Source: Planctomycetota bacterium (GTDB taxonomy: Bacteria; Planctomycetota; Phycisphaerae; WQYP01). From it: a stretch of DNA of 64,000 nucleotides. Where the stretch lies: NCBI GenBank assembly GCA_021819825.1, contig JAKAEZ010000002.1:124001-188000 (forward strand). Direction: 5' to 3'. Below are positions 1 through 8,698 of the stretch, in pieces. Made by a program: the position numbers and the translations under genes. The notes beneath the pieces are model-generated. The model saw nothing but the letters and a program-made list of their open reading frames with translations. It was not told the DNA's origin and did no database searches. The first letter of the stretch is position 1, and each line of letters starts with the position of its first letter.

Positions 1-2208
1 GTCACTGACGCATCGGGGGAAGCGTTTTATATTCGGGATGACCAGACCGGGGCTTTCTGGTCCCCCACCATGCTGCCGGTCGCGGGAAATAATCCGTGCC
101 TGGTGCGACACGGGTTTGGCTACAGCATTTTTGAACGCCGGGAGCAGGGAATCAGTTCGGAATTTTTCGTATACGCCGATATCAATGATCCTGTGAAATA
201 CTATGTGCTGAAACTTAAAAACAACACGGACAGGCCCCGGCGACTATCGCTATGCGGGTACTGGGAGCTGACATTGGGCGAAAGCCGCGCTAAAAACGGC
301 TCGCACGTTGTCACGGAAATGGACGAGCGCACCGGTGCCCTGCTGGCACGCAATACCTGGAGCAATGATTTCGGCGATTGGATCGCTTTTGCCCATATCA
401 GCGAGAATCGCCGCAGCATCAGTGCTGATCGCACTGAATTTCTGGGGCGCAACGGTTCAACTCGGGCACCGGCCGCCATGCTGCGTCAGCGACTCTCGGG
501 AAATCTCGGTTCGCGCCTGGACCCATGCGCGGCCATTATGACCACCGTGGATATTCTCCCGGGAGAACAGAAGGAAATTGTCTGGATTCTAGGTTCCGCC
601 CATGATCGCACACAGGCACAAATGCTTATTGAACGCGCCCGCACGCCGGTGGGCGCGCGCCGGGCGCTGGAGGCGGTATGGCAATATTGGAATACCACGC
701 TGGGGCGGATCTACCTGGAAACTCCGGATCCATCGGTGAATGCTCTGGCCAATGGCTGGTTGCTTTATCAGATTATTTCCTCCCGAATCTGGGGCCGCAG
801 CGGATTTTATCAGTCCGGTGGCGCATTTGGATTCCGCGATCAGTTACAGGACACCATGGCCGCCGCGTTGTCGCAACCGACGCTGCTGCGGGAGCAGTTA
901 CTGCTGGCGGCGGGGCGACAGTTTGAGCAGGGAGATGTCCAGCACTGGTGGCATCCACCCAATGGCCGGGGCGTGCGCACCAAGTTTTCCGATGATCTGT
1001 TATGGCTGCCCCTGGCGGTTTGCCGGTATGTGACATTGACACGTGACACCGGCGTTTTGGATGCCTCCATTGGATTTCTGCGCGGACCGGAAGTCGGTGA
1101 GCACGAGGAATCGTGGTATGATTTGCCGCAAAACAGCGATCAAACCGGGACACTCTACGAACACTGCCTGCGGGCGATCAAGCGATCTCTCCGATTGGGA
1201 GCGCACGGATTACCGCTGATCGGGTGTGGTGATTGGAATGATGGATTTAATCGCATCGGCCTGGCGGGCCGGGGTGAAAGTGTCTGGCTGGCATTTTTCC
1301 TGCGAACGGTGCTCTCTGACATGCTGCCGCTGGCTCAAAGTCGATCCGACCAGGCCACGGTTGATTTATGCCGCCAGCATCTCGCGAGCCTGGAAACGGC
1401 CATCGCAGAGCATTGCTGGGACGGGCAGTGGTATTTACGCGCCTTTTTTGATGATGGGTCCCCGCTGGGTTCCGCACGGAACCTACAGTGCAAAATTGAC
1501 TCCCTTCCCCAGAGTTGGTCGGTGATCAGCAACACCGGCGATCCGGCACGGCAGAGACAGGCCCTGGATGCGGTCGATGAACATCTGGTGCGGCGGGATA
1601 CGAAACTTATCCAGTTGTTCGATCCACCCTTTGATCATCCGGAGCTGGATCCCGGCTACATTGCCGGCTACCTCCCGGGCGTGCGTGAAAACGGCGGTCA
1701 ATATACCCACGCGGCCATCTGGGCCATCATGGCCTTTGCCATGGCTGGGCAGACCGACAAGGCGTGGGAATTATTTAATCTTATTAATCCTTTGAATCAT
1801 TCCGACACGCCGGAAAAAGTATCGGTATACCGTGTGGAACCCTATGTCATGGCCGCGGATGTTTATGCCATGGCACCCTATCAGGGACGTGGCGGATGGA
1901 CCTGGTATACCGGCTCGGCCGCGTGGACCTATCGCCTGATCATTGAAACGTTTATCGGGTGGCGACAGAGCGGGGAGCAACTCTGGTTTGAACCGCGTTT
2001 GCCCGCGACCTGGGGTGAATTCCGCGTGCACTACCGATATCGGGAAACGTTTTATCACATTACTTTTACCGCGGGCGGAAATACGGTGGTGGAACTTTCA
2101 GTAGATGGCGTGGTACAGGGCGATCGGCGCATTACGCTGGTGGATAATCGGCAGGAGCATAAGGTCGTTGTAAAAATGGCTTACCAGCCGGACCAATCTG
2201 TGCCATAA
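1..2208 (+). CDS. GH94 glycosyltransferase/phosphorylase-type protein (C-terminal part)
   Basis: The reading frame is open from base 1, so the start lies upstream; 735 residues are visible. It resembles the C-terminal phosphorylase half of cyclic beta-1,2-glucan synthase (NdvB) and other GH94 enzymes. The visible start carries the family phrase FYIRDDQTGAFWSPT. GFRDQLQD (about base 829) and GDWNDG (about base 1228) are hallmark GH94 motifs, and the Asp of the second is the expected general acid. RENGGQYTHAAIW (about base 1684) follows. Known members cleave or build beta-glucosides with phosphate, so a role in beta-glucan synthesis or turnover is likely. Whether the missing upstream part holds the GT84 and membrane domains of a full NdvB, or whether this is a shorter phosphorylase, cannot be decided here. 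The acetyltransferase gene follows after 8 bases. Confidence 0.85.
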   Translation, partial: VTDASGEAFYIRDDQTGAFWSPTMLPVAGNNPCLVRHGFGYSIFERREQGISSEFFVYADINDPVKYYVLKLKNNTDRPRRLSLCGYWELTLGESRAKNGSHVVTEMDERTGALLARNTWSNDFGDWIAFAHISENRRSISADRTEFLGRNGSTRAPAAMLRQRLSGNLGSRLDPCAAIMTTVDILPGEQKEIVWILGSAHDRTQAQMLIERARTPVGARRALEAVWQYWNTTLGRIYLETPDPSVNALANGWLLYQIISSRIWGRSGFYQSGGAFGFRDQLQDTMAAALSQPTLLREQLLLAAGRQFEQGDVQHWWHPPNGRGVRTKFSDDLLWLPLAVCRYVTLTRDTGVLDASIGFLRGPEVGEHEESWYDLPQNSDQTGTLYEHCLRAIKRSLRLGAHGLPLIGCGDWNDGFNRIGLAGRGESVWLAFFLRTVLSDMLPLAQSRSDQATVDLCRQHLASLETAIAEHCWDGQWYLRAFFDDGSPLGSARNLQCKIDSLPQSWSVISNTGDPARQRQALDAVDEHLVRRDTKLIQLFDPPFDHPELDPGYIAGYLPGVRENGGQYTHAAIWAIMAFAMAGQTDKAWELFNLINPLNHSDTPEKVSVYRVEPYVMAADVYAMAPYQGRGGWTWYTGSAAWTYRLIIETFIGWRQSGEQLWFEPRLPATWGEFRVHYRYRETFYHITFTAGGNTVVELSVDGVVQGDRRITLVDNRQEHKVVVKMAYQPDQSVP

Positions 2209-2216
2209 TAGTTGGC

Positions 2217-3200
2217 ATGGGTCAGGACTTTGAACTTGTGCAGCCCACCGATCGTGGGCTTATTAGCCGGGGCATTGACTGCCTTCTTTCCCAGGCGGAG
2301 GGTCGCTGGGGCGGAATGTCCTTCGACCTGACCGACCGGCGAAGTGCCTTTGACGACTATTGTCTGCGCCATAAGGTCGATACATCACGGCAGATTCTGG
2401 CCATACAGGATCAGCGCATTATTGGTGCGTGCCTCTGGGTCCCCACCGCCGGACGAACCGCCTTATTCTATGTACCGCAAACCGCGCCCCGCGACACCCT
2501 TTCGTGCGCTGCGCAAGTTCAGTGCATCCGCCGCGCCGCGGCCGCAGCGCAGGCCGCGGACATGGCCCTGGGGCAGGTTATTCTTACACCGGATTCGCAC
2601 GCTGTCGCGGAACTTTATCGTCAGGCGGATTTTTCGGATTTAGCAACACTGCTCTATATGCGACGCAGCCGACCGCTGTTTCAACCGACGTTTGAACTGC
2701 CCCCGGAATTTTATCTCGTCACCTACGCGCCACAGCTTCGCAAGGAATTCGCACAGAGCATCGAGGCCAGTTACCATCAAACCCTGGATTGTCCCAGCTT
2801 AAGCGGCTTGCGTCCGATGGACGATGTTATTAACGGCCATCAAGCCGGCGGGTTTGAACCGGAACTCTGGCTTTTACTGAAACACAACGACCGGAATGCG
2901 GGCGTACTGCTGATGGCGCATCGCCTTGAATCGGCCACTCTGGAACTGGTCTACCTTGGACTGACCGCGCCTTGCCGGCGTATGGGCCTTGGCACCCAGC
3001 TCATGAAGTTCGTTCTGCTGACCGCGATGCGTGTGCAGGCGGCGAGTATTACGCTGGCGGTGGATCGCGCCAATACGCCGGCGGTGCATTTGTATCGCAA
3101 GCTGCGCTTTGGGCAAACCGCCCAGCGCATGGTTCTGATTCACACGCTTAAGCGGCAAGCTGTCCCGGCACCCACCCTGACAACGCCCTGTAAACCCTGA
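2217..3200 (+). CDS. GNAT family N-acetyltransferase (double-domain type)
   Basis: This 327-residue protein has two GNAT-like halves, as in mycothiol synthase-like proteins. The C-terminal half is the convincing one: LELVYLGL is followed by the acetyl-CoA pyrophosphate-binding pattern RRMGLGTQL (about residues 251-259), then ANTPAVHLYRKLRFG, the typical last strand and helix of the fold. The N-terminal half (roughly residues 1-150) is more degenerate but has the matching phrase SHAVAELYRQADF. The acceptor substrate cannot be read from sequence. The gene starts 8 bases after the GH94 gene, so the two may be co-transcribed. No clear Shine-Dalgarno sequence precedes the ATG, which fits translational coupling. 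dnaA follows after a regulatory gap. Confidence 0.8.
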   Translation: MGQDFELVQPTDRGLISRGIDCLLSQAEGRWGGMSFDLTDRRSAFDDYCLRHKVDTSRQILAIQDQRIIGACLWVPTAGRTALFYVPQTAPRDTLSCAAQVQCIRRAAAAAQAADMALGQVILTPDSHAVAELYRQADFSDLATLLYMRRSRPLFQPTFELPPEFYLVTYAPQLRKEFAQSIEASYHQTLDCPSLSGLRPMDDVINGHQAGGFEPELWLLLKHNDRNAGVLLMAHRLESATLELVYLGLTAPCRRMGLGTQLMKFVLLTAMRVQAASITLAVDRANTPAVHLYRKLRFGQTAQRMVLIHTLKRQAVPAPTLTTPCKP

Positions 3201-3548
3201 TAAATCGGGCCAATTGGGCACATTGTCCTGTTCTTCCGGCAGTTATCCACAATATTTTTCATACCGTGTGCGTAAGACGTGAATAAAGATTTTTTTTGAT
3301 TCATAAGTGCTTGTGCGGCTTGCCTTCGGATGATTGTGGAAAAGAAAATGGAGAAAATGCTGTTGAGACTTTGGATAAAACCTGTTTAATAAGGGCATGT
3401 AATTCGCGCTTGCCCGGTTGCGGTAAGTTCGCTTTCAATGAATCCCGGCGATGGACCGCCGGACGCTGTGAAGAACCAGGACGGTTCGTTGTTGTTGCTC
3501 AACGGCCGTGGACAGGTTTGTCACCTGATGTCCGGAAAGGAGTCGCCT
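3201..3548 (+). promoter_or_regulatory. dnaA upstream region with DnaA-box-like sites
   Basis: This gap upstream of dnaA contains a perfect consensus DnaA box, TTATCCACA, at 3243-3251. Two one-mismatch sites lie on the other strand: TGTGGAAAA at 3335-3343 and TTTGGATAA at 3370-3378. An AT-rich tract (AAAGATTTTTTTTGATTC) lies at about 3286-3303. Such clusters are found at replication origins and at autoregulated dnaA promoters. The region could be either; dnaN, the usual origin neighbour, is absent. Confidence 0.5.
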
Positions 3549-4967
3549 GTGTCTGTTCTGATGTTGCAAGAAGCAGCCCTGGATTCAAGCCCGTGCCTTA
3601 CGATTCAAAAACATCTCCAAACGCGCGTGGGCGATTTGCGCTTTGAGCAGTGGTTCGCCGCCCCCACCCATTGGCAATTCACCGACGGCACCTTGACGCT
3701 TCGCGCGGTCAATGCTTTTTCCGCCAGGTGGATTCGCGATAAATTCATGGACGACCTGCAATACGCCGCCGAAGAATCGCTGGGATTCCCGGTCACCATC
3801 CTCATCGAAACGGCGGAATCAGCGCCGGCACCTCGGCCACTGGCCAGGGCAGTTGCCCCCGCGGCCACATCGCATAGAGTTCCCGCGGAGACTCGGGGCC
3901 TTAACGACGCTTACACCCTTGAGGAGTTTGTGGTCGGTCCGACCAATCAGCTCGCTTATAAATGCGCCTGCACCGTGACTCAAGAACCGCGCAGGCATTA
4001 CAGTCCGCTATTTATTCATGGCGATTGCGGCTTGGGAAAAACCCACCTGCTTCAGGGCATTTGCCGACGTTTTCAGGCGCTGCATCCCAACAAGAAATGG
4101 CTGTATATCACCGGAGAACAGTTCACCAATGATTATCTTGAAAGCATTCGCCTGCATCGCACGGAGGCTTTTCGCCGTCGTGTCCGGCAGGTAGATTTGC
4201 TGGTGGTGGATGATGTGCACTTTTTCATGAATAAAAAACATACGCAGGAAGAGTTTCTCCACACATTTAATGCCATGGACGCCGTCGGACGGCAGGTGGT
4301 GTTGTCAAGTGATTGTGCGCCACGCGGCATTTCCGCCTTGACCGATGCGTTAAGCACCCGTTTCTCCAGCGGCATGGTGGCGCGCGTTGATTCTCCTGAT
4401 TTGCCCACGCGGCTGGACATTCTTCGCAGACTGGCGGCGCGCCGCGACTGGCATTGCGACGACGCCATGCTCCTGCGCTTAGCGCAGCAGCCGGTCGCCA
4501 GTGTGCGCGAACTTCAGGGGCTTCTGGTGCAGGCCGTGGCTGTAGCCCATTTGTGCCGCACGCAGAGTGTCGGCGATTTGGCGCACAATATGCAAAGCGC
4601 TCTAAGCGGCATTCGCGATCACATGAACTTTTCCACACCGCCGGGCGTGGAGCGCATCATTCAAACGTGTGCTGAATATTTTGCGATCACCGCCGAGCTC
4701 ATCAGCGGCTCATCCAAACATCGCGTGGTTTCCACAGCCCGAGCCATCGCCATGTATCTGGTGCGACTTCACACCCACATGAGCTACCCGGATATTGCGC
4801 GGGCCTTTAATCGCCGCAACCATTCGACGGTAATCGGTGCCTGCAATCGGGTGGATGAACAAATTTCTCAAAGCCATATTATCTCCTGGACCGCCGGTGA
4901 CGGCCCGCGCCACCAAGCCATAGCGGAGGCACTTCATACGATCACCGCTCGCTTACGGCGACCTTAG
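3549..4967 (+). CDS. dnaA: Chromosomal replication initiator protein DnaA
   Basis: DnaA is the AAA+ ATPase that binds DnaA boxes and melts the origin. Domain I is recognisable (LQTRVGDLRFEQWF, and later ARWIRDKFMDDL). The AAA+ domain carries the Walker A motif GDCGLGKTHL (about residues 158-167) and Walker B LLVVDDVHF. Domain IV has the DNA-binding signature MSYPDIARAFNRRNHSTVIG near the C-terminus. The frame is open from an ATG at 3438. However, GTG at 3549 has a strong Shine-Dalgarno AAAGGAG (3536-3542) six bases upstream and gives 472 residues with domain I near the start, so it is preferred. Neighbours are a GNAT gene and a xylulokinase, not dnaN and recF, which is an unusual setting but one seen in some planctomycetes. 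Confidence 0.95.
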   Translation: MSVLMLQEAALDSSPCLTIQKHLQTRVGDLRFEQWFAAPTHWQFTDGTLTLRAVNAFSARWIRDKFMDDLQYAAEESLGFPVTILIETAESAPAPRPLARAVAPAATSHRVPAETRGLNDAYTLEEFVVGPTNQLAYKCACTVTQEPRRHYSPLFIHGDCGLGKTHLLQGICRRFQALHPNKKWLYITGEQFTNDYLESIRLHRTEAFRRRVRQVDLLVVDDVHFFMNKKHTQEEFLHTFNAMDAVGRQVVLSSDCAPRGISALTDALSTRFSSGMVARVDSPDLPTRLDILRRLAARRDWHCDDAMLLRLAQQPVASVRELQGLLVQAVAVAHLCRTQSVGDLAHNMQSALSGIRDHMNFSTPPGVERIIQTCAEYFAITAELISGSSKHRVVSTARAIAMYLVRLHTHMSYPDIARAFNRRNHSTVIGACNRVDEQISQSHIISWTAGDGPRHQAIAEALHTITARLRRP

Positions 4968-5087
4968 CGGTATAACATCATCGGCCCATCGGCCCATGCC
5001 GGCGTGACGCCCGGTGCTTTGGACAGTAGACTATATTGCAGTAACCTGGCAACGGGAATTGCTGATCGCAAACATTGTGGAGATTTT

Positions 5088-6614
5088 ATGGCGCTGTTGG
5101 GATTGGATATCGGCACATCGGGAACCAAGGCGTTGTTGCTGGATGAAACCGGGATTGTTCGCGCTGCGGCGGAATCCCCGCATGAGCTTCAGACACCGCG
5201 CGCCGGATGGACACAACAAGACCCGGAGAACTGGTGGCAAGCGTGCCTGCTGGCCACCGCCAAAGCGTTGAAGAAAGGCAAGCTCAAGGCGTCACAAATT
5301 ACGGCCATCGGACTTTCCGGACAGATGCACGGCAGCGTATTTCTCGGTGACGGCCCAAAAGCTCTGCGCCCGGCGCTGCTTTGGAATGATCAGAGAACCG
5401 TGGAACAGTGCCGACAAATTGAAGAGAAGGCCGGCGGTCGTCAAGAGCTTTTGGCCATGGTGAGCAATCCGGCGCTTACGGGCTTTACCGCCCCCAAGAT
5501 TCTCTGGTTCGTGCAAAATGAGCCGGAAAAATTTGCGCGTTGCCGCCATATTCTTCTGCCTAAAGATTACATCCGCTATCGCCTTACCGGCGAATATGCC
5601 TCAGAGGTTTCTGACGCCTCCGGCACGCTGCTTTTGGATGTGAAACATCGGCAGTGGCATCAGGGGCTTATCAGTCAGTTGGGAATTGATCAGGGACTGT
5701 TACCGCGCCTTACTGAATCGCAGGAAATCAGTGGTCAGGTGAGCTTGGCAGCCGCCCGCCTCATGGGCCTGCCTGCGGGGATTCCCGTGGTGGGAGGTGC
5801 GGGGGATCAGGCCGCGGGAGCCGTCGGCACGGGCGTGGTGGAGCCGGGCATTCTTTCGGCAGCGATGGGTACCAGCGGAGTTATTTTTGCCGCTTCCGCC
5901 ACCCCGCAGACCGACCCTTTGGGACGGGTGCATACCATGTGCCATGCAATACCCAATACATGGTGCGTATTTGGCTGCATGCTTAGCGCCGGTGGATCGC
6001 TGCAATGGATGCGCAATACTTTTTTCTCCGAGCAACTGGCGCAACTGATTGCCAAGAAAAAAGATCCCGGATCGCTTTATGAACGGATTATTCATTTAGC
6101 CCAGGACGCTAAACCTGGTTCAGAAAATCTGTTTTTTCTCCCGTACCTTACCGGTGAGCGATGTCCGCATCCTGATCCGCATGCCCGCGGCTGCTTTATC
6201 GGCTTAACGCCGCGGCATTCCATGGCACATCTGGCACGCGCTACGCTGGAAGGTATCACCATGGGCATGCGCGAGCAGGTGGATATCATGCGCAGCATGG
6301 GCATTGCAATTAGCCAGGTGCGGGCCAGTGGCGGCGGAGCGCGCAGTGATTTCTGGCGGCAACTGCAGGCGGATATGTATCAGGCCCCCGTTGTTACAAT
6401 TAACGTCAGTGAAGGTGCGGCACTGGGTGCGGCGATTCTGGCCGGCGTAGGCAGTGGGCGATGGAATAACGTTCCACAAGCCGCGGGACAGATTATCAAA
6501 ATCAAAAGCCGCAGCCGCCCGAATGCAAAACGCTCGGCTTTTTATGAGATCCATCACAAGAAATTTGCGATGCTCTATCCCGCCCTGCAAACATGCTTCA
6601 ACGCCATTGGATAG
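5088..6614 (+). CDS. xylB: Xylulokinase (FGGY family)
   Basis: This cytoplasmic enzyme phosphorylates D-xylulose to xylulose 5-phosphate, linking xylose use to the pentose phosphate pathway. The 508-residue length is normal for the family. The N-terminal phosphate loop DIGTSGTKALLLDE and the phrases GLSGQMHG and LLWNDQRT are typical of XylB, and GGAGDQAAGAVG holds the expected catalytic Asp. The frame is open from 5004, but ATG 5088 has GTGGAG five bases upstream and begins exactly at the conserved MALLGLDIGT. No xylose isomerase is adjacent. The alpha-xylosidases later in the window (30182 and 41737) would release xylose, so a metabolic link is plausible. The neighbouring dnaA is functionally unrelated. 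Confidence 0.93.
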   Translation: MALLGLDIGTSGTKALLLDETGIVRAAAESPHELQTPRAGWTQQDPENWWQACLLATAKALKKGKLKASQITAIGLSGQMHGSVFLGDGPKALRPALLWNDQRTVEQCRQIEEKAGGRQELLAMVSNPALTGFTAPKILWFVQNEPEKFARCRHILLPKDYIRYRLTGEYASEVSDASGTLLLDVKHRQWHQGLISQLGIDQGLLPRLTESQEISGQVSLAAARLMGLPAGIPVVGGAGDQAAGAVGTGVVEPGILSAAMGTSGVIFAASATPQTDPLGRVHTMCHAIPNTWCVFGCMLSAGGSLQWMRNTFFSEQLAQLIAKKKDPGSLYERIIHLAQDAKPGSENLFFLPYLTGERCPHPDPHARGCFIGLTPRHSMAHLARATLEGITMGMREQVDIMRSMGIAISQVRASGGGARSDFWRQLQADMYQAPVVTINVSEGAALGAAILAGVGSGRWNNVPQAAGQIIKIKSRSRPNAKRSAFYEIHHKKFAMLYPALQTCFNAIG

Positions 6615-6790
6615 TGCGACTGGATTACCGGCATTAGCCCAATGCGGCGGCGATGCGTTGTACGCAAAATGCAATGGGGATGTGATGCTGCGAAGCGCTC
6701 CGCCCCGCCACAATTGACACAACAGGTGGTGAGGCGAAAAGTTCGAGGTTTTCGGGAGGGCATTATTTGGATACAAAATGCCAGGCATTG

Positions 6791-6823
6791 GATTTCAAAT
6801 CTCAAATTTCAAATCTCAAATTT
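6791..6823. repeat. Short AT-rich direct repeat (CAAATCTCAAATTT units)
   Basis: Two and a half tandem copies of a TCAAATCTCAAATT-like unit lie at the 3' end of the membrane protein gene, whose stop codon is inside the repeat. A similar short-unit tract lies at 14580-14622. The function is unknown. Confidence 0.6.
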
Positions 6824-7562
6824 ACGCCCCCTGGTCCGGAGGAGATGGAACGTCGCCGGATGGAAGTTCCTCGGCGGAAGCGTAGCGGCGTTCCACCATG
6901 GCAAAGCCGATGCGTGCGCCCCCTAGCAGGGTGAGAATAAAGCCGCTGGCCAACGCGCCCAAGCCCAGGAGCCGCTGCTGATATCCTCGGCGTGGCGGGA
7001 ACCCGCGGGCCATCATGGGGTTAAAACCTCTATTGACTCCAAGTCTACCGCGGGGAGGAAATCTGCCCCTGTCACCACGAAATCCGGGGTGCGGGGGCAA
7101 TGGGCCGGGGATTGCCACTTGATGACCCGCATTGCCTGCTCCCGGCGGAAGGAAATCGCCTGGGCCACGACCTTGGCCATGCATCGTACCCCGGAGCGGC
7201 TCCCCGCCGCCGGCGGGCATTGTGCGTGGCCCAAATCCCATGCTGCCCGGCGGCCCACCCATGGGCAGCATACGGACTTGCGAAATTTCAGACGACTGAA
7301 CCATAATCACCGCCGCGCCCCCAACGATCAGCAGCGCCACACCCAGCGTGGCCAGCATAATTCCCTGCCGCAACGAGCTTAACCACATGGGCAGCGTCGT
7401 GGGAAGATGCGTGACGCCTTTTTCAATGGCCAATTTTAGAATCGCCAGGCGCTCGCGGTCGTGATGCCATCGCAGCAACATTGCCCAGGCAATCAAGGCA
7501 GCCACCGCAATGACCAGCGTCATCGCCAGCGGCGCATGCGAAGGTGGTGGAAATGGTGGCAT
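6822..7562 (-). CDS. Membrane protein with Gly/Pro-rich linker (unknown function)
   Basis: This is a predicted inner-membrane protein of about 246 residues. An N-terminal helix (AMTLVIAVAALIAWAMLLRW) is followed by a cytosolic stretch with HDRERLAILKLAIEKG, then a second helix (IMLATLGVALLIVGGAAVIM). A long Gly-, Pro- and Arg-rich low-complexity linker precedes a last hydrophobic segment (LLGLGALASGFILTLLGGARIG). The first part resembles short membrane proteins encoded beside ECF sigma factors (DUF6249-like); this is a weak impression. The chosen ATG at 7562 has AGAAAGGA eight bases upstream; the frame itself opens at 7613. It is divergent from the sigma factor gene at 7706, sharing a gap of about 140 bases, which suggests joint control. 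Confidence 0.7.
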   Translation of the reverse strand: MPPFPPPSHAPLAMTLVIAVAALIAWAMLLRWHHDRERLAILKLAIEKGVTHLPTTLPMWLSSLRQGIMLATLGVALLIVGGAAVIMVQSSEISQVRMLPMGGPPGSMGFGPRTMPAGGGEPLRGTMHGQGRGPGDFLPPGAGNAGHQVAIPGPLPPHPGFRGDRGRFPPRGRLGVNRGFNPMMARGFPPRRGYQQRLLGLGALASGFILTLLGGARIGFAMVERRYASAEELPSGDVPSPPDQGA

Positions 7563-7705
7563 ATAACCCATCCTTTCTGCCGATACGGCAAACTGGTCAC
7601 TGGTTTGGTACACCGTGGCGGCCCCGTGGTTTCAAAAATCCAGATATTTTTTCAAACCGTTCACGATTCCGGATACACTAATAGTGCAACCGAAGAGGTA
7701 CGGTG

Positions 7706-8242
7706 ATGGAATTGCTGGACACACCGATGGATTTATCGAGCCTGCGAGCCGGTGACGCGGAGGCATTTGCGGAGCTGGTGCGGCTATTTCAGGACCGCAT
7801 CTTCAGCCTGTGCCAATCCGTGGGGCTGCGCGGGGCGGATATCGATCAGGCGGCGGCAGATATTTTCTCCGCGGTTTACCTGGCGCTGCCGGGCTTTGAC
7901 GGGCGCTGCGCTCTGGGAACATGGATTTACCAGATTGCCTTCCGTACGGCATTGCGGCAGCGAAAACGGGACGCCCGGCATACGCACGGCCATTTAACGG
8001 AAACGCTTGCCGCCGCGGACGTGTCCGACCCTGTGGAAGAAGCGGACACCAGCGAAAATATCTGGCGATGCGTTGCGGCATTAGGCAGTCAGACGGCGAT
8101 GATTGTAAAATTGTATTATCAGGACGGCCTACCGCTGCCGGAAATAGCGGAAATTACGGGGCACCCGGTGGGCACGATAAAAACCATTTTGTTTCGCGCC
8201 CGGCGGGAGTTATCCGAAAGCCTTGCGAGGTATAAGCCATGA
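7706..8242 (+). CDS. ECF-type RNA polymerase sigma factor
   Basis: This 178-residue sigma-70 family protein has only regions 2 and 4. Region 2 covers about residues 12-90 (AFAELVRLFQDRIFSLC, then FDGRCALGTWIYQIAFRTALRQRKRD). Region 4 is the C-terminal helix-turn-helix LPEIAEITGHPVGTIKTILFRARREL. It should direct RNA polymerase to an alternative promoter set. The ATG at 7706 follows GAGGT with suitable spacing; a GTG three bases upstream is also possible. Its stop overlaps the next start by ATGA (8239-8242), so the membrane protein that follows is translationally coupled and is the natural candidate for its regulator. Confidence 0.9.
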   Translation: MELLDTPMDLSSLRAGDAEAFAELVRLFQDRIFSLCQSVGLRGADIDQAAADIFSAVYLALPGFDGRCALGTWIYQIAFRTALRQRKRDARHTHGHLTETLAAADVSDPVEEADTSENIWRCVAALGSQTAMIVKLYYQDGLPLPEIAEITGHPVGTIKTILFRARRELSESLARYKP

Positions 8243-8682
8243 AAAAATCATTTGACATTCCCGCCGCGGATATGGACGCCGCAATCCGTCAAAGTTTTGC
8301 TTTAGCCGGCATCCATGTGCCGCGGATTGATATTGCCGCCACGGCGCTGCATCAGGCGCAAAAGAGACAGGGCATGGTGGTGCGGCACACCAAGTCACTG
8401 CAACGCATGAACCGTGTCTGGCGGGCGATGGCCGGCACGGCCACGGTGCTTATCTCCGGCATTTTTATCCTGGGATTGCTTTGGGGCCTCTCGGCGAGCA
8501 GCCAAACTACGACCGTTAGCTCTGCGGCGGAATCAACGACCACTGCCGTCGCGCGGTATTCCACAGTGACGGTAGGCTTGGAATGGATTCTTCTGGCTGC
8601 AGGTTTGGCGATTGCCTGGCTGATCATCACCAACATAATTCGTGCGATCAGCACGGACACATACGAAGGCGTACTGGCCTGA
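8239..8682 (+). CDS. Small membrane protein coupled to the ECF sigma factor
   Basis: This 147-residue protein of unknown family has two predicted transmembrane helices, at about residues 60-82 (TATVLISGIFILGLLWGL) and 113-135 (LEWILLAAGLAIAWLIITNI). It overlaps the sigma factor gene by four bases. Position suggests a membrane-bound anti-sigma partner or signal relay. However, the zinc-binding anti-sigma pattern HxxxCxxC is absent from the N-terminal cytosolic part, so it is not a classical ZAS anti-sigma factor. It ends convergently 16 bases from trpC. Confidence 0.75.
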   Translation: MKKSFDIPAADMDAAIRQSFALAGIHVPRIDIAATALHQAQKRQGMVVRHTKSLQRMNRVWRAMAGTATVLISGIFILGLLWGLSASSQTTTVSSAAESTTTAVARYSTVTVGLEWILLAAGLAIAWLIITNIIRAISTDTYEGVLA

Positions 8683-8698
8683 GATACAGGGGGATCAG

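Noticed and set aside
773-1153. Long open frames opposite the GH94, dnaA, pnp, leuS and other large genes
   Set aside because: They are antisense shadows of GC-rich coding sequence without ribosome sites or recognisable domains.
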